64,000 bases of DNA from Paraburkholderia rhynchosiae (GCF_002879865.1 NZ_PNXY01000016.1:1-64000), one strand, 5' to 3'. Positions 7,935 to 16,409 are shown, counted from the stretch's first letter. Notes: generated by a model not told the origin, from the sequence alone. Made by a program: numbers and translations.

Positions 7935-9233
7935 TCAGGCACGAGCCATTTCGGTTTGCGTCGCCGACGCGCCGATCCTTGCTGCGATCTGGGCGCGGCC
8001 GCCGGCGCGCATCCAGGCATCCGCCTGGCGTGCGTACTGAATCACTTCGCTGATGTCAGAGTCGAAGCCGAACAGCCGATAAGGCAGGCCCAGCGAGTCG
8101 CATGTGTCCCTCAGCGCCGACATGCCCCGCACGAGGTTCGGACCTCCACGGCCCAGCACGACATAGAGCGGCGTCGGTCCGTGCTTGCTGAAGTGCTCGC
8201 GCAGGGCGTCGGCCATGGCGCACAGCGTCTCGTAGATGTCCGTGTTATTGGACTTGCCGCCAATGATGAAAAGCACGTTCGCCTGTTCGATCCAGTGCCT
8301 GAAACAGATGCGCGCCACTTCCTTCATCTTGGCGTAAGGCGGATTGCCGCCGAAATCCGACGAGATGATCGCGGCGTCGCCGAGCATTTCGGTGACGAGC
8401 GAGTTGGCGCCGCCGCCGAAGGTCGGGGCGAGGATCGTTCCGTTATCGTTGATGACGTACACATCGCTCTGGCCCTGATGGGTGCGAAGCTGGTTGATCT
8501 CCTGCTCGAAATCGGAGTAATCGGCGGCGAACAGATGAGGCGGCAGGCCAAGACGCGCCCAGCGCGGATCGTCGCGATCGAAGCCGCACTTGAAGTCGCA
8601 CGCAACCGGCGTAAGGCGACCGTGCCTGTCCTCGCGCATGCGGATCGGATTCAACTCGAGCGTCGTCATGCCGAAGTCGTGAAAGAGTTCCCAGAGTTTC
8701 GGCAACTGCTGCACGAGGGGCGAAATGATCTCCTTCGGCGCGCCGATCTCGCTCAGTGCATTCGCTACGACGAACGCCTTTAGCCCGGTTAGCGCATCGA
8801 ACGGCACCATCGCCACCTGCTTCGGGTCGACCTCCTCGATGTCCATACCGCCCACGTGCGAAAGCGTCATCGTCGGCGCACGAAAGCGGGTGGAATCCGT
8901 GATCGAGAAGTAGACTTCGTGCGTGGCCGGCACACCGGCTTCGAACGTTACGCCATTCGCCTTCGCCTTGATGTGGCCGACGGTATGCTCGGCGAAGTAA
9001 AGCCGCTCCTTTTCCGCGAGCGCGGTCTTCAGGTCGGTCGCGCGGCCAAGCAAACCTGCCTTGCCTTTCTTGCCGACTCCGCCCTTGAAGACGGGCTTGA
9101 TGAAGATCTGGCTGTGACGGTCGATCAGCGCCTTGACTTCCTCTTCGCTAGCGCCCGGACCCAAAATTTCGCTGGCCGGAAATCCGACGAATTGCAGCAG
9201 GCGCGCGCCGTGCAACATACCGGTGATTTGCAT
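7935..9233 (-). CDS. ATP-citrate-lyase-like small subunit (ATP-grasp plus citrate-binding domain)
   Basis: This 432-residue protein resembles AclA and succinyl-CoA synthetase beta. The ATP-grasp part includes IFIKPVFKGGVGKKGKAGL near residue 45 and TTLELNPIRM near 200, which carries the metal-binding acid residues. The C-terminal citrate-binding-like domain has APTFGGGANSLVTEM, SSDFGGNPPYAKMKEVA and FIIGGKSNNTDI. It should bind ATP and the organic acid and form the acyl phosphate used by the large subunit. The length matches AclA (about 420). The start at 9233 has AGGAGA 6 bases upstream. It is the first gene of a two-gene operon. The true substrate could be citrate or another tricarboxylic or hydroxy acid. 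Confidence 0.8.
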   Translation of the reverse strand: MQITGMLHGARLLQFVGFPASEILGPGASEEEVKALIDRHSQIFIKPVFKGGVGKKGKAGLLGRATDLKTALAEKERLYFAEHTVGHIKAKANGVTFEAGVPATHEVYFSITDSTRFRAPTMTLSHVGGMDIEEVDPKQVAMVPFDALTGLKAFVVANALSEIGAPKEIISPLVQQLPKLWELFHDFGMTTLELNPIRMREDRHGRLTPVACDFKCGFDRDDPRWARLGLPPHLFAADYSDFEQEINQLRTHQGQSDVYVINDNGTILAPTFGGGANSLVTEMLGDAAIISSDFGGNPPYAKMKEVARICFRHWIEQANVLFIIGGKSNNTDIYETLCAMADALREHFSKHGPTPLYVVLGRGGPNLVRGMSALRDTCDSLGLPYRLFGFDSDISEVIQYARQADAWMRAGGRAQIAARIGASATQTEMARA

Positions 9234-9252
9234 GGAAATGTCTCCTGAAGTA

Positions 9253-9276
9253 TAAGCAATGAACTTCGCTTGCTTA
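9253..9276. promoter_or_regulatory. Inverted repeat in the operon leader
   Basis: TAAGCAA and TTGCTTA flank a 10-base spacer, 20 bases upstream of the citrate-lyase-like operon start codon. A further TTGCTTACATT copy lies at about 9339. This could be an operator for an unknown regulator or an mRNA hairpin. Confidence 0.35.
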
Positions 9277-9341
9277 CATGGTTCTCGGTTCTGTCGCGGT
9301 AAGGCGATGTCGGCGAATGATAGCGATATGATAAGGATTGC

Positions 9342-9490
9342 TTACATTACCAACGAGTAGAATTGCTCGAAGTACCGTCGGGCCGCTTCCTTGTCCCGAT
9401 TGGCTCGCAGCTGGAAGTCAACGGTGTTGCCGGTCTTGTCGACGGCGCGGTAGAGATACTTCAATGTACCCCGGACCGGAGCGCGGGGAT
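9342..9490 (-). pseudogene. IS6-family transposase remnant
   Basis: The minus strand reads RGTLKYLYRAVDKTGNTVDF, continuing LRANRDKEAARRYFEQF, and stops at 9342. This is the segment of IS6-family transposases normally written W(R/K)YLYRAVDxxGxTVDFxLxxxRDxxAAxxF, between the first and second catalytic Asp. The rest of the element is gone. It lies between the citrate-lyase-like operon and the transport locus. Confidence 0.75.
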
Positions 9491-9512
9491 TTGGACGAGC
9501 TGCGGCAAGCAC

Positions 9513-10610
9513 TTACTTTGCGGCAGGCGTCTTCACGCCAGTGCCAGGCAACACATCGAAGCGCAGCAGCCTTCCGCCAGCGCCTGATTCGCCAGGCGAG
9601 ACCGCGACATACAGGCAGTGGCGCGCAGGCACCAGAAGCGCCGTCTTGGCGCCCCTGGCCGTCGGCACGCGTGCGATTTCCTGATAATGACCGGGATCCT
9701 TCTGCTGGATCACGCCCAGATAGTTATCGCCGGCCAGGTAGATGCGTTGGTTGACTTCGTCGAAGATCACCTCGTTCGTGCGCTGCGGCGCGTCGAACGT
9801 CGCGATCGTGTTGCCGTTCACCGCGTCCAGCACAAGCAGCTTGAACGGCTTGCGCGTGCCGACAAAGAGGCGCTGATGTGTCTCATCGAATGCCATCGGC
9901 GCATTCAGCTCGGCGCCATGGATCGGCCAGTTTGCAATCACCTGGCGCGTCGCCTTGTCGACGACGGCGAGCGTGCTCTTGCCCGTGACGTTGACGAACA
10001 GACGATGGCCGCGCTGCTCGGCCGCCATCGCTTCGGTAAAGTCGGTGTCGAACCTCACGTCGCCGACGCGGCGGCCGGTGCGCGGATCGACCTCCGAGAC
10101 AATCGTCTGCGTCATCCTGGGCTCGGCGTTCTTGCCGCCCGTGACGACATACAGGTGACGGCGCGACGGGTCATAGCGCATCGAGTCCGCACCCACGGTG
10201 AGCGGGATCGAGCCGATGACGCGATAGCTTGCGCCATCGACGATGCGCGTCATGCCGGCGCCGCTGTCGGTGACGATCAGACGGTTCAGGTCCGGCAGGT
10301 ACAAGATCGCGTGGGGCTGGTCGAAACCTTTGACGGTGCGCAGATGCTTGCCGCTGCCCAGATCGAATACTTCGAGTGTGGCACCGTCTTCGCCCGCGAG
10401 AAATAAGCGCCCGCCGCCAACGTCGGCGGCGAAGTGGTCGAAATCGCCTTGGTAGTCCGGCAGCGCCGTGCTGCCGATCAGCCGCAGAGGCGCGCCCGCC
10501 GGGCTGCGCGCATCGACCGCGGGCGCCGCTGCGCAAGCGGTTTGCGGCAGCGTCGCGCACAGCGCCGAAAGCGTCATCAGCGATACGATCGCGCAAATTC
10601 GCAAACGCAT
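9513..10610 (-). CDS. Exported YVTN-type beta-propeller protein
   Basis: This 365-residue protein has a signal peptide (ICAIVSLMTLSALCATLPQT, then CAAA) and repeated propeller blades of the YVTN/YncE type, for example GGGRLFLAGEDGATLEVFDL, RHLYVVTGGKN, HRLFVNVTGKSTLAVVDKAT and QRIYLAGDNYLGVI. Such proteins are periplasmic scaffolds or ligand binders without a defined reaction. The ATG at 10610 has AGGAG 7 bases upstream; the longer frame upstream is chance. It is the last gene of the minus-strand group that begins at 14375, so it is probably co-regulated with the binding proteins there. Confidence 0.8.
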   Translation of the reverse strand: MRLRICAIVSLMTLSALCATLPQTACAAAPAVDARSPAGAPLRLIGSTALPDYQGDFDHFAADVGGGRLFLAGEDGATLEVFDLGSGKHLRTVKGFDQPHAILYLPDLNRLIVTDSGAGMTRIVDGASYRVIGSIPLTVGADSMRYDPSRRHLYVVTGGKNAEPRMTQTIVSEVDPRTGRRVGDVRFDTDFTEAMAAEQRGHRLFVNVTGKSTLAVVDKATRQVIANWPIHGAELNAPMAFDETHQRLFVGTRKPFKLLVLDAVNGNTIATFDAPQRTNEVIFDEVNQRIYLAGDNYLGVIQQKDPGHYQEIARVPTARGAKTALLVPARHCLYVAVSPGESGAGGRLLRFDVLPGTGVKTPAAK

Positions 10611-10707
10611 GGTCAGACTCCTGGATGGGATGGCTCGATGAATGCTGCGTCGTCCCCCGGCACATCGGGACGACGCAGCGAAAGCGCTCGGCGAGGCGAG
10701 CGCGCGA

Positions 10708-11253
10708 CTACTTCGCGGGCTCGAACAATGCGGCGTAGGTCGGGATCTGCTGCTGAAGTTCGTCCCGCAGGCGCGTCGATGCGAGGAAGAAGGCGGTTTC
10801 GCCCTTTGCATTGGCGCCGTCGTTCTTGTACGCAAGCACGATCTCGCCGACGTTCTGGCCGCTCGCGTCGCGCAGCGGCAGCATCATCACGAACTTCTTG
10901 ACCGTGTCGTTGGGGCGATGCCAGCGCGGGTCGACGATCGTGATGCCCTTTTTAGAGATGTCGATATCGTCCGGATCGTCGGCATTGCCGATGCGCTCGA
11001 GGTAGGACCCGGCGAACATCGTGTACGCGTCGCGCATACCCGGCGGAACGCCGTGCAAGGTCACGCTGAGCAGCTCGGGATGCTGGCTCATGATCTGCTC
11101 GGACATCTTCTGCGCGTAGATCTTCGCGCTCGGCGGCGTCCAGTTCCTCGCGTGCGGTTCGGGCGCGGCGGTGGCAGCATCCGCCACGTACGACGCGGAA
11201 GCCGACAGGACGCCGAGCGTCACGGCGAGCAGGGTTTTGGTCAGGGTCTTCAT
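10708..11253 (-). CDS. Periplasmic Cache-like domain protein (copy 1)
   Basis: This is a 181-residue exported protein with a signal peptide ending near SYVADA. The mature part carries a domain that recurs in this locus: MSQHPELLSVTLHGVPPG, an RIGNADDPDD motif, MMLPLRDASGQNVGEIVLAY, and a terminal helix LRDELQQQIPTYAALFEP. The same order of motifs occurs in the 12611-13087 protein and twice at the N-terminus of the TonB receptor at 24798. The LPLRDxxGxxxGxI strand resembles Cache/PDC sensor folds, but that assignment is tentative. The gene is 97 bases upstream of the propeller gene on the same strand. Confidence 0.7.
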   Translation of the reverse strand: MKTLTKTLLAVTLGVLSASASYVADAATAAPEPHARNWTPPSAKIYAQKMSEQIMSQHPELLSVTLHGVPPGMRDAYTMFAGSYLERIGNADDPDDIDISKKGITIVDPRWHRPNDTVKKFVMMLPLRDASGQNVGEIVLAYKNDGANAKGETAFFLASTRLRDELQQQIPTYAALFEPAK

Positions 11254-11387
11254 GTCTCTCCTCTCTTTGCCCGATGGGCATCATGGAAGCAGGTGCGAGT
11301 CGAATGTAGGCTCGCCAGATTGAACGAGCGTTAGCGCGTTCTGAACGCAAATTCAGGCTGAAATGGCGAGGCCGGCGCGTCGCGGAG

Positions 11388-12488
11388 TCAATCCGCCTGA
11401 TCGAGCTTCGCGAGCTCTTCATTGACGACGGCCGGGGTCAACGGGATATAGACGCCTTCTTTCGCGACCACGTCCTGTCCCTGCCGGCTCAATACCAGTT
11501 TCAGGAACTCCTTGATCTTCGGCTGCAGCGGCTCGCCGGGCTTCTTGTTCACGAAGATGTACACATAGCGTGAGAGCGGATACCTGTGCGTGTACACGTT
11601 CTGCAGCGTGGGCGCGAGGAAGGGTCCGCCTTCGCTGGCCGCGAGCGGCACGACCTTTACGTTCGGCGTCACGTTGGCCAGCAGCGCATACGTGAGCCCG
11701 CCCGGATGCGTCGCCATGTCCTCCGCGGCCACCGTGAAGGCATGCGTGAAGCCCTTGCCCTTGACGAACTGGATGTCGTCCTTGTATTCGCCGCCTTCCA
11801 GCAGGTTCAGCTTGAGGAAGTATTCGATGCCGTTGACCGGCTTCAGACCGTAGAGATGAATTGGCCGGTCGGCCCATTCGCCGCCGAGTCCCAAGTCGCC
11901 CCACCTGGTGATATCGGCGTGTCCTCGATTGCGCGTCTTCGAATAGATCGCGTCGAGCTGGGCCATCGTCAATCCCTTGATCGGATTGTCCCTGTCGACC
12001 AACACAACCGACGTCGCCGTCTTGCCGAGCGACCCGACACTTCCCGTCGCGACGCGAATGGCGAACGGCTTGTAGCCGAACTTGTCGACGAAGGCTTTCT
12101 CCTCGGCCGGAAGCAATTCGCGACCGACCGGCGCGAGGTCCCCGGTGCCGTTGGTCAGCGCCGGGCCGCCGGCACCGGACGCCTTCGCTTCCATCGTGAC
12201 GCTCAGGCGCGGGTAGGCCTGGCGGTATTGCTTGATCCATCCCAGCGTGATTTCATCCATCACATCGGCGCCGACGAGACGCAGCTCTTCCTCCGGCACG
12301 GACTGAACTTCACCCGGATGCCAGACCGGGATTGACGGGTCGACTTTGAGGTGATGCTCGACGGCCGCGTACTTCAGCGCGAATGCCGGCGGGGAGCTCA
12401 GCGCGCCCAGCGTTGCAATGCCGATCGCTGCGGCGGCCGATGCCGCCACTGACCTGCGCATCCGGCCAGCCTTCTGAGTCTTGTTCAT
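11388..12488 (-). CDS. PstS-like periplasmic binding protein (copy 1)
   Basis: This 366-residue protein has a signal peptide (VAASAAAAIGIATLGAL) and the layout of the PBP-like/PstS superfamily: GADVMDEITLGWIKQYRQAYP, DLAPVGRELLPAE, LVDRDNPIKGLTMAQLDAIY, TRWGDLGLGGEWADRPI, and a C-terminal LSRQGQDVVAKEGVYIPLT. It should bind a small anion or other ligand in the periplasm. It lacks the TGSG-type phosphate loop of classical PstS in an obvious form. The start at 12488 has AGGAGA upstream. A triple 11-bp repeat lies 71-97 bases upstream of the start codon. It is paralogous to the 13179 and 14738 products. Confidence 0.8.
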   Translation of the reverse strand: MNKTQKAGRMRRSVAASAAAAIGIATLGALSSPPAFALKYAAVEHHLKVDPSIPVWHPGEVQSVPEEELRLVGADVMDEITLGWIKQYRQAYPRLSVTMEAKASGAGGPALTNGTGDLAPVGRELLPAEEKAFVDKFGYKPFAIRVATGSVGSLGKTATSVVLVDRDNPIKGLTMAQLDAIYSKTRNRGHADITRWGDLGLGGEWADRPIHLYGLKPVNGIEYFLKLNLLEGGEYKDDIQFVKGKGFTHAFTVAAEDMATHPGGLTYALLANVTPNVKVVPLAASEGGPFLAPTLQNVYTHRYPLSRYVYIFVNKKPGEPLQPKIKEFLKLVLSRQGQDVVAKEGVYIPLTPAVVNEELAKLDQAD

Positions 12489-12558
12489 GTGCGTCTCCTG
12501 ATTGAACACAATTCGTGAGTTCACCCTCGGCGGGGTGATTCGATGGTGGACCATCAAC

Positions 12559-12585
12559 CTAAACTCGACCTGAAGGTTTCCTTAA
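12559..12585 (-). promoter_or_regulatory. Triple 11-bp direct repeat upstream of PstS-like copy 1
   Basis: On the plus strand CTAAA (12559), CTGAA (12570) and CTTAA (12581) are spaced exactly 11 bp apart. Read toward the minus-strand gene this is TTAAG, TTCAG, TTTAG. The 11-bp spacing is typical of OmpR/PhoB-family binding. Confidence 0.6.
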
Positions 12586-12610
12586 CGGATTTTCAGACGG
12601 GCGACGACAG

Positions 12611-13087
12611 CTAGTGCGTGGGTTCAAACAGCGCCGCGAGCGATGGCGTGCGCCGCGCCAGCTCGTCGCGCACGCGCTCGGCCTCGTGCACGATCACATC
12701 GCGCTTGACGCCGTGCGCAAAGTGGAACGTTGAGCCGATGACTCCGATCGTCTTGCCGGTCACGTCGCGCATCGGTAGCTCGACCGACAGATCACCGGTT
12801 CTCGTCAGCTCCACGCGGGGCTGGCCGCTCTCGAGCACGGCCAGATCATCCGCATCGGCGCGCTTGCCGATACGGCCGATGTTCGACGCGATGATGACGT
12901 TGTCGCTCTCTGTGGGCGGGGTGACGTGCAGTGCGAGGACCGTCAGCTCGGGGTGCGCGGCCAGCGTGGTATCGACGAGCTGCTGAGCGGAGGGGGCAGC
13001 GGTGATGGCGGTCGTCGCGGCGAATGCAGCGCAACCAGCCGACGCGAGCAAAAGCGCCGCCGTCGCGGCGCGGATGGGTCGGTGCAT
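12611..13087 (-). CDS. Periplasmic Cache-like domain protein (copy 2)
   Basis: This 158-residue exported protein has a signal peptide ending near AAFA. The mature chain is a single copy of the domain shared within the locus: AAHPELTVLALHVTPPTE, IIASNIGRIGKRADADDLAV, LSVELPMRDVTGKTIGVIGS, and a closing helix VRDELARRTPSLAALFEP. It is closest to the second receptor copy (24798 gene), which also has IIASNIGRIGKPADADD. The ATG at 13087 has AGGAG upstream. It sits between two PstS-like genes on the same strand, an alternation of binding protein and Cache-like protein. Its role is probably ligand sensing or handing over to the receptor, which is inference. Confidence 0.75.
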   Translation of the reverse strand: MHRPIRAATAALLLASAGCAAFAATTAITAAPSAQQLVDTTLAAHPELTVLALHVTPPTESDNVIIASNIGRIGKRADADDLAVLESGQPRVELTRTGDLSVELPMRDVTGKTIGVIGSTFHFAHGVKRDVIVHEAERVRDELARRTPSLAALFEPTH

Positions 13088-13178
13088 GTGGACACTCCTG
13101 GAGTCGGCGCCGCCCGGCGCACATGCGCGGGGAGGCGGACGGCGCCGGGTTGGCGAGGGAGAGACGGGCGGCGGGCAG

Positions 13179-14375
13179 TCAGTTCGCAGACATCGCGCGC
13201 GAGCTTTCCGCCTGCGGCGCGCGCAGCGGCACGTACATTGCGTGATCGATCACCGCTTGCTGCCCCTGCTTGCTCAGCACATAGCGCAGGAATTCGGCGA
13301 TAGCCGGGTTCAGCGGCTTGCCGGGCGCCTTGTTGGTGTTGAAGTAGATCAGCCGGCTCAGCGGATAGGTCGCCAGCGCGACGTTTTCGTACGTCGGTGC
13401 GACGTATGGACCGTTGCACGAAGCGGCGAGCGGCAACATTTTCACGGGCGCGTCGATATAAGCAATGCCCGAGAATCCGATGCCGTAGCGATCGTCGGCG
13501 ACGTTTTTCGCGAGCGGGAACACGAGCTTGTCGTAATGTATGTCGTCACGCCACTCGCCGCGCTCGCCGTTGACGCTCAGCACGCGTTGCCGGATGAACT
13601 CCTCGAACCCGTTCCATGGCTTGATCGCGTAGGCATGCACCGGCTTGTCTGCCCATTCCCCGGTGAGCCCGAGGTCGCCCCAGGTCCTGATCGGCTTGCC
13701 GCCGCGCAAGTGCGTGCGCGAAAAGAGCGCGTCGATCTGCTCGTAGCTGAGCTTTTCGAGCGGATTGTCCTTGTTGACGAAAAAACCGATTGCGTCGAGG
13801 AAGCCAAAATGCCGGTAGGAGCCGCCGGAGATCGGCACGCTGAGCGGATCGTACCCGAACTTGGCATTGAATTCGGTGACGTCATCTGGCTTGAGCTCGC
13901 GCGACACGAACACGAAGTCGAGCTTCTCCTTGAGCAATTCCTTCGCGCCGACGCTGCCTGCGTACGGCGGAGCAATACGGATGTTGACATTCGGATAATA
14001 CTGCTTGAAGCCTTCGATCCACCGGTTGACGAGCGACGGCAGCACGTCGGAAGCCGCGCCGCTGAATGTGGCGGCGAGCTTGGTGTCGGTGCGGGGCCGG
14101 AAGTCGGGCAGCGCCGGGTCGAGGCGCGGTTGCAGGACTTCTGGCTCGGTCAGGGCGCGTCCGACCTTCATTCCTTCGTCGGCTTGTTCCTTCGTTTGGG
14201 GTGTCACCGTCTCGAGCGGGGGCGCGAGCCACTCGACCATCGGCGTGGACGGAGCGTCGGCGCATGCGGCGCCCACCGTCCAGATCGACGCTGCCGCAGC
14301 GGCAATGACCAAACGGCGCGAGCGGCGGTGCGACTTGTGCCAGCTTGCATCGCGACTGGATTCGTTTCGATTCAC
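13179..14375 (-). CDS. PstS-like periplasmic binding protein (copy 2)
   Basis: This is a 398-residue protein with a GTG start at 14375 (AGGAGA upstream) and a signal peptide (RRLVIAAAAASIWTVGAACA). It has the PstS-like core: GAASDVLPSLVNRWIEGFKQ, DFVFVSRELKPDDV, FVNKDNPLEKLSYEQIDALF, TWGDLGLTGEWADKPVHAYA, GIGFSGIAYI, and LSKQGQQAVIDHAMYVPL. A linker of about 50 residues precedes the core. It is the first gene of the minus-strand group (PstS-like 2, Cache-like 2, PstS-like 1, Cache-like 1, propeller). A triple 11-bp repeat lies 160-190 bases upstream. Confidence 0.8.
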   Translation of the reverse strand: MNRNESSRDASWHKSHRRSRRLVIAAAAASIWTVGAACADAPSTPMVEWLAPPLETVTPQTKEQADEGMKVGRALTEPEVLQPRLDPALPDFRPRTDTKLAATFSGAASDVLPSLVNRWIEGFKQYYPNVNIRIAPPYAGSVGAKELLKEKLDFVFVSRELKPDDVTEFNAKFGYDPLSVPISGGSYRHFGFLDAIGFFVNKDNPLEKLSYEQIDALFSRTHLRGGKPIRTWGDLGLTGEWADKPVHAYAIKPWNGFEEFIRQRVLSVNGERGEWRDDIHYDKLVFPLAKNVADDRYGIGFSGIAYIDAPVKMLPLAASCNGPYVAPTYENVALATYPLSRLIYFNTNKAPGKPLNPAIAEFLRYVLSKQGQQAVIDHAMYVPLRAPQAESSRAMSAN

Positions 14376-14535
14376 GAGTGGTCTCCTCTTTTATTCAAAG
14401 CGCGCGTGATTCCGCGACCGTCCCATTGTGAGGCAGTTCTCGCGAAAAGCCGAAGCGCGGGGAGCGTGCCGCTCGGCGCGTGTCCCGGCGAGCAGCGCTG
14501 CATCCATGCCACGTATCCAACGATAGTGTCGCCGA

Positions 14536-14562
14536 GTGAACGCAATCTGAAGAGATCCTGAA
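14536..14562 (-). promoter_or_regulatory. Triple 11-bp direct repeat serving the minus-strand group
   Basis: GTGAA (14536), CTGAA (14547) and CTGAA (14558) are spaced exactly 11 bp apart on the plus strand, so TTCAG-type words face the minus-strand gene starting at 14375. It is the mirror image of the repeat at 14602. Confidence 0.65.
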
Positions 14563-14601
14563 AATTCATTCATGAAACGGCCCATCGAGCATGAATGACT
14601 T

Positions 14602-14634
14602 TTCAGCATCGGTTCAGCTTCGGTTCAGTGTGCC
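14602..14634 (+). promoter_or_regulatory. Triple 11-bp direct repeat serving the plus-strand group
   Basis: TTCAG occurs at 14602, 14613 and 14624, exactly 11 bp apart (TTCAGCATCGG, TTCAGCTTCGG, TTCAGTGTGCC). It lies 110 bases upstream of the GTG start at 14738. This is the cleanest copy of the motif in the window. Confidence 0.75.
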
Positions 14635-14737
14635 GCCGTACTGTGGGGCAGCCTTTCCCGGCGCGACGGCGGTGCGGTGTTTCTGACAGGAAGCCGGCCC
14701 GCTGCGCGTCCTTCTCCACGTTCGGCAGGAGACCCAC

Positions 14738-16321
14738 GTGCCTGTTTTCGATTGTCCGTTGCGGCGTGCATCGTCATCGATGCCGCCCCTGTCGCGCTCG
14801 TTCCTGCCATTGCGTTCGCAGCATGCATGCTCGCCGTTGGCGCGCCGACGCGGTGCCGGAATCGGCCTCCTGCTTGCCGCCTGCCTGGCGCTCATGACGC
14901 CGTGCGTCGCGCAGACGGCCGATGCCGTCGCAGGCTTGCCGGTCTATCACTCGCTCCCGGAGCTTAGCGGCACCCTCAGCAGCGTCGGCGACGACGCGAT
15001 GGGGCCGCTGCTCGATGCATGGCTCGCCGCATTCGAGCGACGCCAGCCGGGCATCCATCGCGGGCCGCATTGGCGGCACGCCGGCAGTGCGACCGCATTC
15101 GGCGCATTGATGTTCGGCGACGCCGATATCGCACCGCTCGCGCGTGAGCCGTTGCCGACGGAGTTGCAACCGTACGCGCACCAGTTCGCGGGCGACATGA
15201 TGAAATCGCCGCTGCTGGTTCGCGTCGCAAGCCTCCACGGGCAGGCGGCCTATCTCACCGTGAATCGGCGTCCAGGTGCGCCGCTGCCGCCCAAAATCAG
15301 CGCGTTCCTCGCGTTTGCGTTAAGCGACGAGGGCCAGGCGATCGTCGCCGCGCAGAAACGCTTCGCGCTGCTCACCGCCGCACAGGCCGCGCATGAACGC
15401 GCGAAGCTCGGCGGCTTCTTGCCGCCGCTCGACGCGCATCTGGCCGTCTATCGTCCCGTGGCCGGCCTGCACGGCGCGATTGACAGTGTCGGCAGCGACG
15501 GGATGAAGTCGCTGATGGACGCCTGGATCGACGGCTTCACGCAGGTCCAGCCCGCCGTCCGCAAGGGCGACCGATGGGAACACCTTGGCACGTTGAACGG
15601 GTTCCACGCGCTGCTCGCGGGCGACACCGCCATGGCGCCGATGGGCCGCGAACTCTGGCCGGACGAGCGGGCTGTCTATGCGCAGATCCGCCACGCGGCG
15701 CCACTCGAAATTCGTGTCGCGCGCGGCGGCTTCAACACGCCGCAGCGGACCACGGCGCAGGCGATCTTCGTGCATCCGGACAATCCGCTCAAAGGCATCA
15801 CGCTTGCGCAGCTGGCGTCGATCCTGCGCCGCAACCCGGGCGTCACGCGGTGGGGCCAGCTTGGCCTGACCGGGGATTGGGCAGACCGTCCAATAACAAT
15901 CTATATCCCGCCGCGCGTCGCGCCCAATGCGATGTCGATGCAGATCATGGTGCTGGCAGGCGGTGCGTGGAATAACGCCGTACATGAAGGATCGATCGAT
16001 GACACCGCGCGCGCGATCGCTGCGGATCCGGGCGCGCTCGGCTTCGGCGGGCTCGAGGAAGGCGGCCCCGGACTCAAGACACTGACGGTGGCGCGCCGCG
16101 CGGGCGAGCCGTTCTATGCGCTTGATGCAGACAACGCGGCGAGCGGCAGGTACCCGCTCACGCGCTACATGTATATCCGCCTGAATCGCCCGCTCACGCC
16201 GCCGGTGAAAGCGTTCCTGCGCTACATCCTCAGCCGCGACGGCCAGGAACCGGTGCGCTATTCGGCGTACTTCCCGTTGAGCGCGGCAGAGGTGCGCGAA
16301 GAGTTGGCGAAGCTCAGGTAG
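14738..16321 (+). CDS. PstS-like binding protein with one and a half domains (copy 3)
   Basis: This 527-residue exported protein has a GTG start with AGGAGA 6 bases upstream. The signal peptide is GIGLLLAACLALMTPCVAQ. Two successive PstS-like units are visible. The first (about residues 65-240) has GTLSSVGDDAMGPLLDAW and DIAPLAREPLPTE, but jumps straight to the C-terminal motif KISAFLAFALSDEGQAIV, lacking the middle section. The second (about 241-527) is complete: GAIDSVGSDGMKSLMDAW, MAPMGRELWPDE, FVHPDNPLKGITLAQLASIL, RWGQLGLTGDWADRPI, and LSRDGQEPVRYSAYFPLS. It is divergent from the minus-strand group and heads the plus-strand transport genes. Confidence 0.8.
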   Translation: MPVFDCPLRRASSSMPPLSRSFLPLRSQHACSPLARRRGAGIGLLLAACLALMTPCVAQTADAVAGLPVYHSLPELSGTLSSVGDDAMGPLLDAWLAAFERRQPGIHRGPHWRHAGSATAFGALMFGDADIAPLAREPLPTELQPYAHQFAGDMMKSPLLVRVASLHGQAAYLTVNRRPGAPLPPKISAFLAFALSDEGQAIVAAQKRFALLTAAQAAHERAKLGGFLPPLDAHLAVYRPVAGLHGAIDSVGSDGMKSLMDAWIDGFTQVQPAVRKGDRWEHLGTLNGFHALLAGDTAMAPMGRELWPDERAVYAQIRHAAPLEIRVARGGFNTPQRTTAQAIFVHPDNPLKGITLAQLASILRRNPGVTRWGQLGLTGDWADRPITIYIPPRVAPNAMSMQIMVLAGGAWNNAVHEGSIDDTARAIAADPGALGFGGLEEGGPGLKTLTVARRAGEPFYALDADNAASGRYPLTRYMYIRLNRPLTPPVKAFLRYILSRDGQEPVRYSAYFPLSAAEVREELAKLR

Positions 16322-16382
16322 GCGTTGCGCGAATCCGTCCCCGCGCATGCCGCAGGCGGCGCCGGTTGTCCCTGAATAGAGA

Positions 16383-16409
16383 TTTATCTTCCGTTCAGCC
16401 TGACTTTAA
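16383..16409 (+). promoter_or_regulatory. 11-bp repeat upstream of the NMT1-type binding protein
   Basis: TTTAT (16383), TTCAG (16394) and TTTAA (16405) are spaced exactly 11 bp apart, 117 bases upstream of the start at 16526. It is a weaker version of the motif at 14602 and suggests a second promoter inside the plus-strand group. Confidence 0.5.

Noticed and set aside
11341..11362. CTGAA and TTCAG words upstream of the 11253 gene as another regulon box
   Set aside because: The spacing is not a clean 11-bp series (CTGAA copies 17 apart), so I did not count it with the other sites.
13002..14561. 519-codon plus-strand frame
   Set aside because: It is a shadow of the PstS-like gene on the minus strand, with Arg/Ala/His-rich low-information composition.
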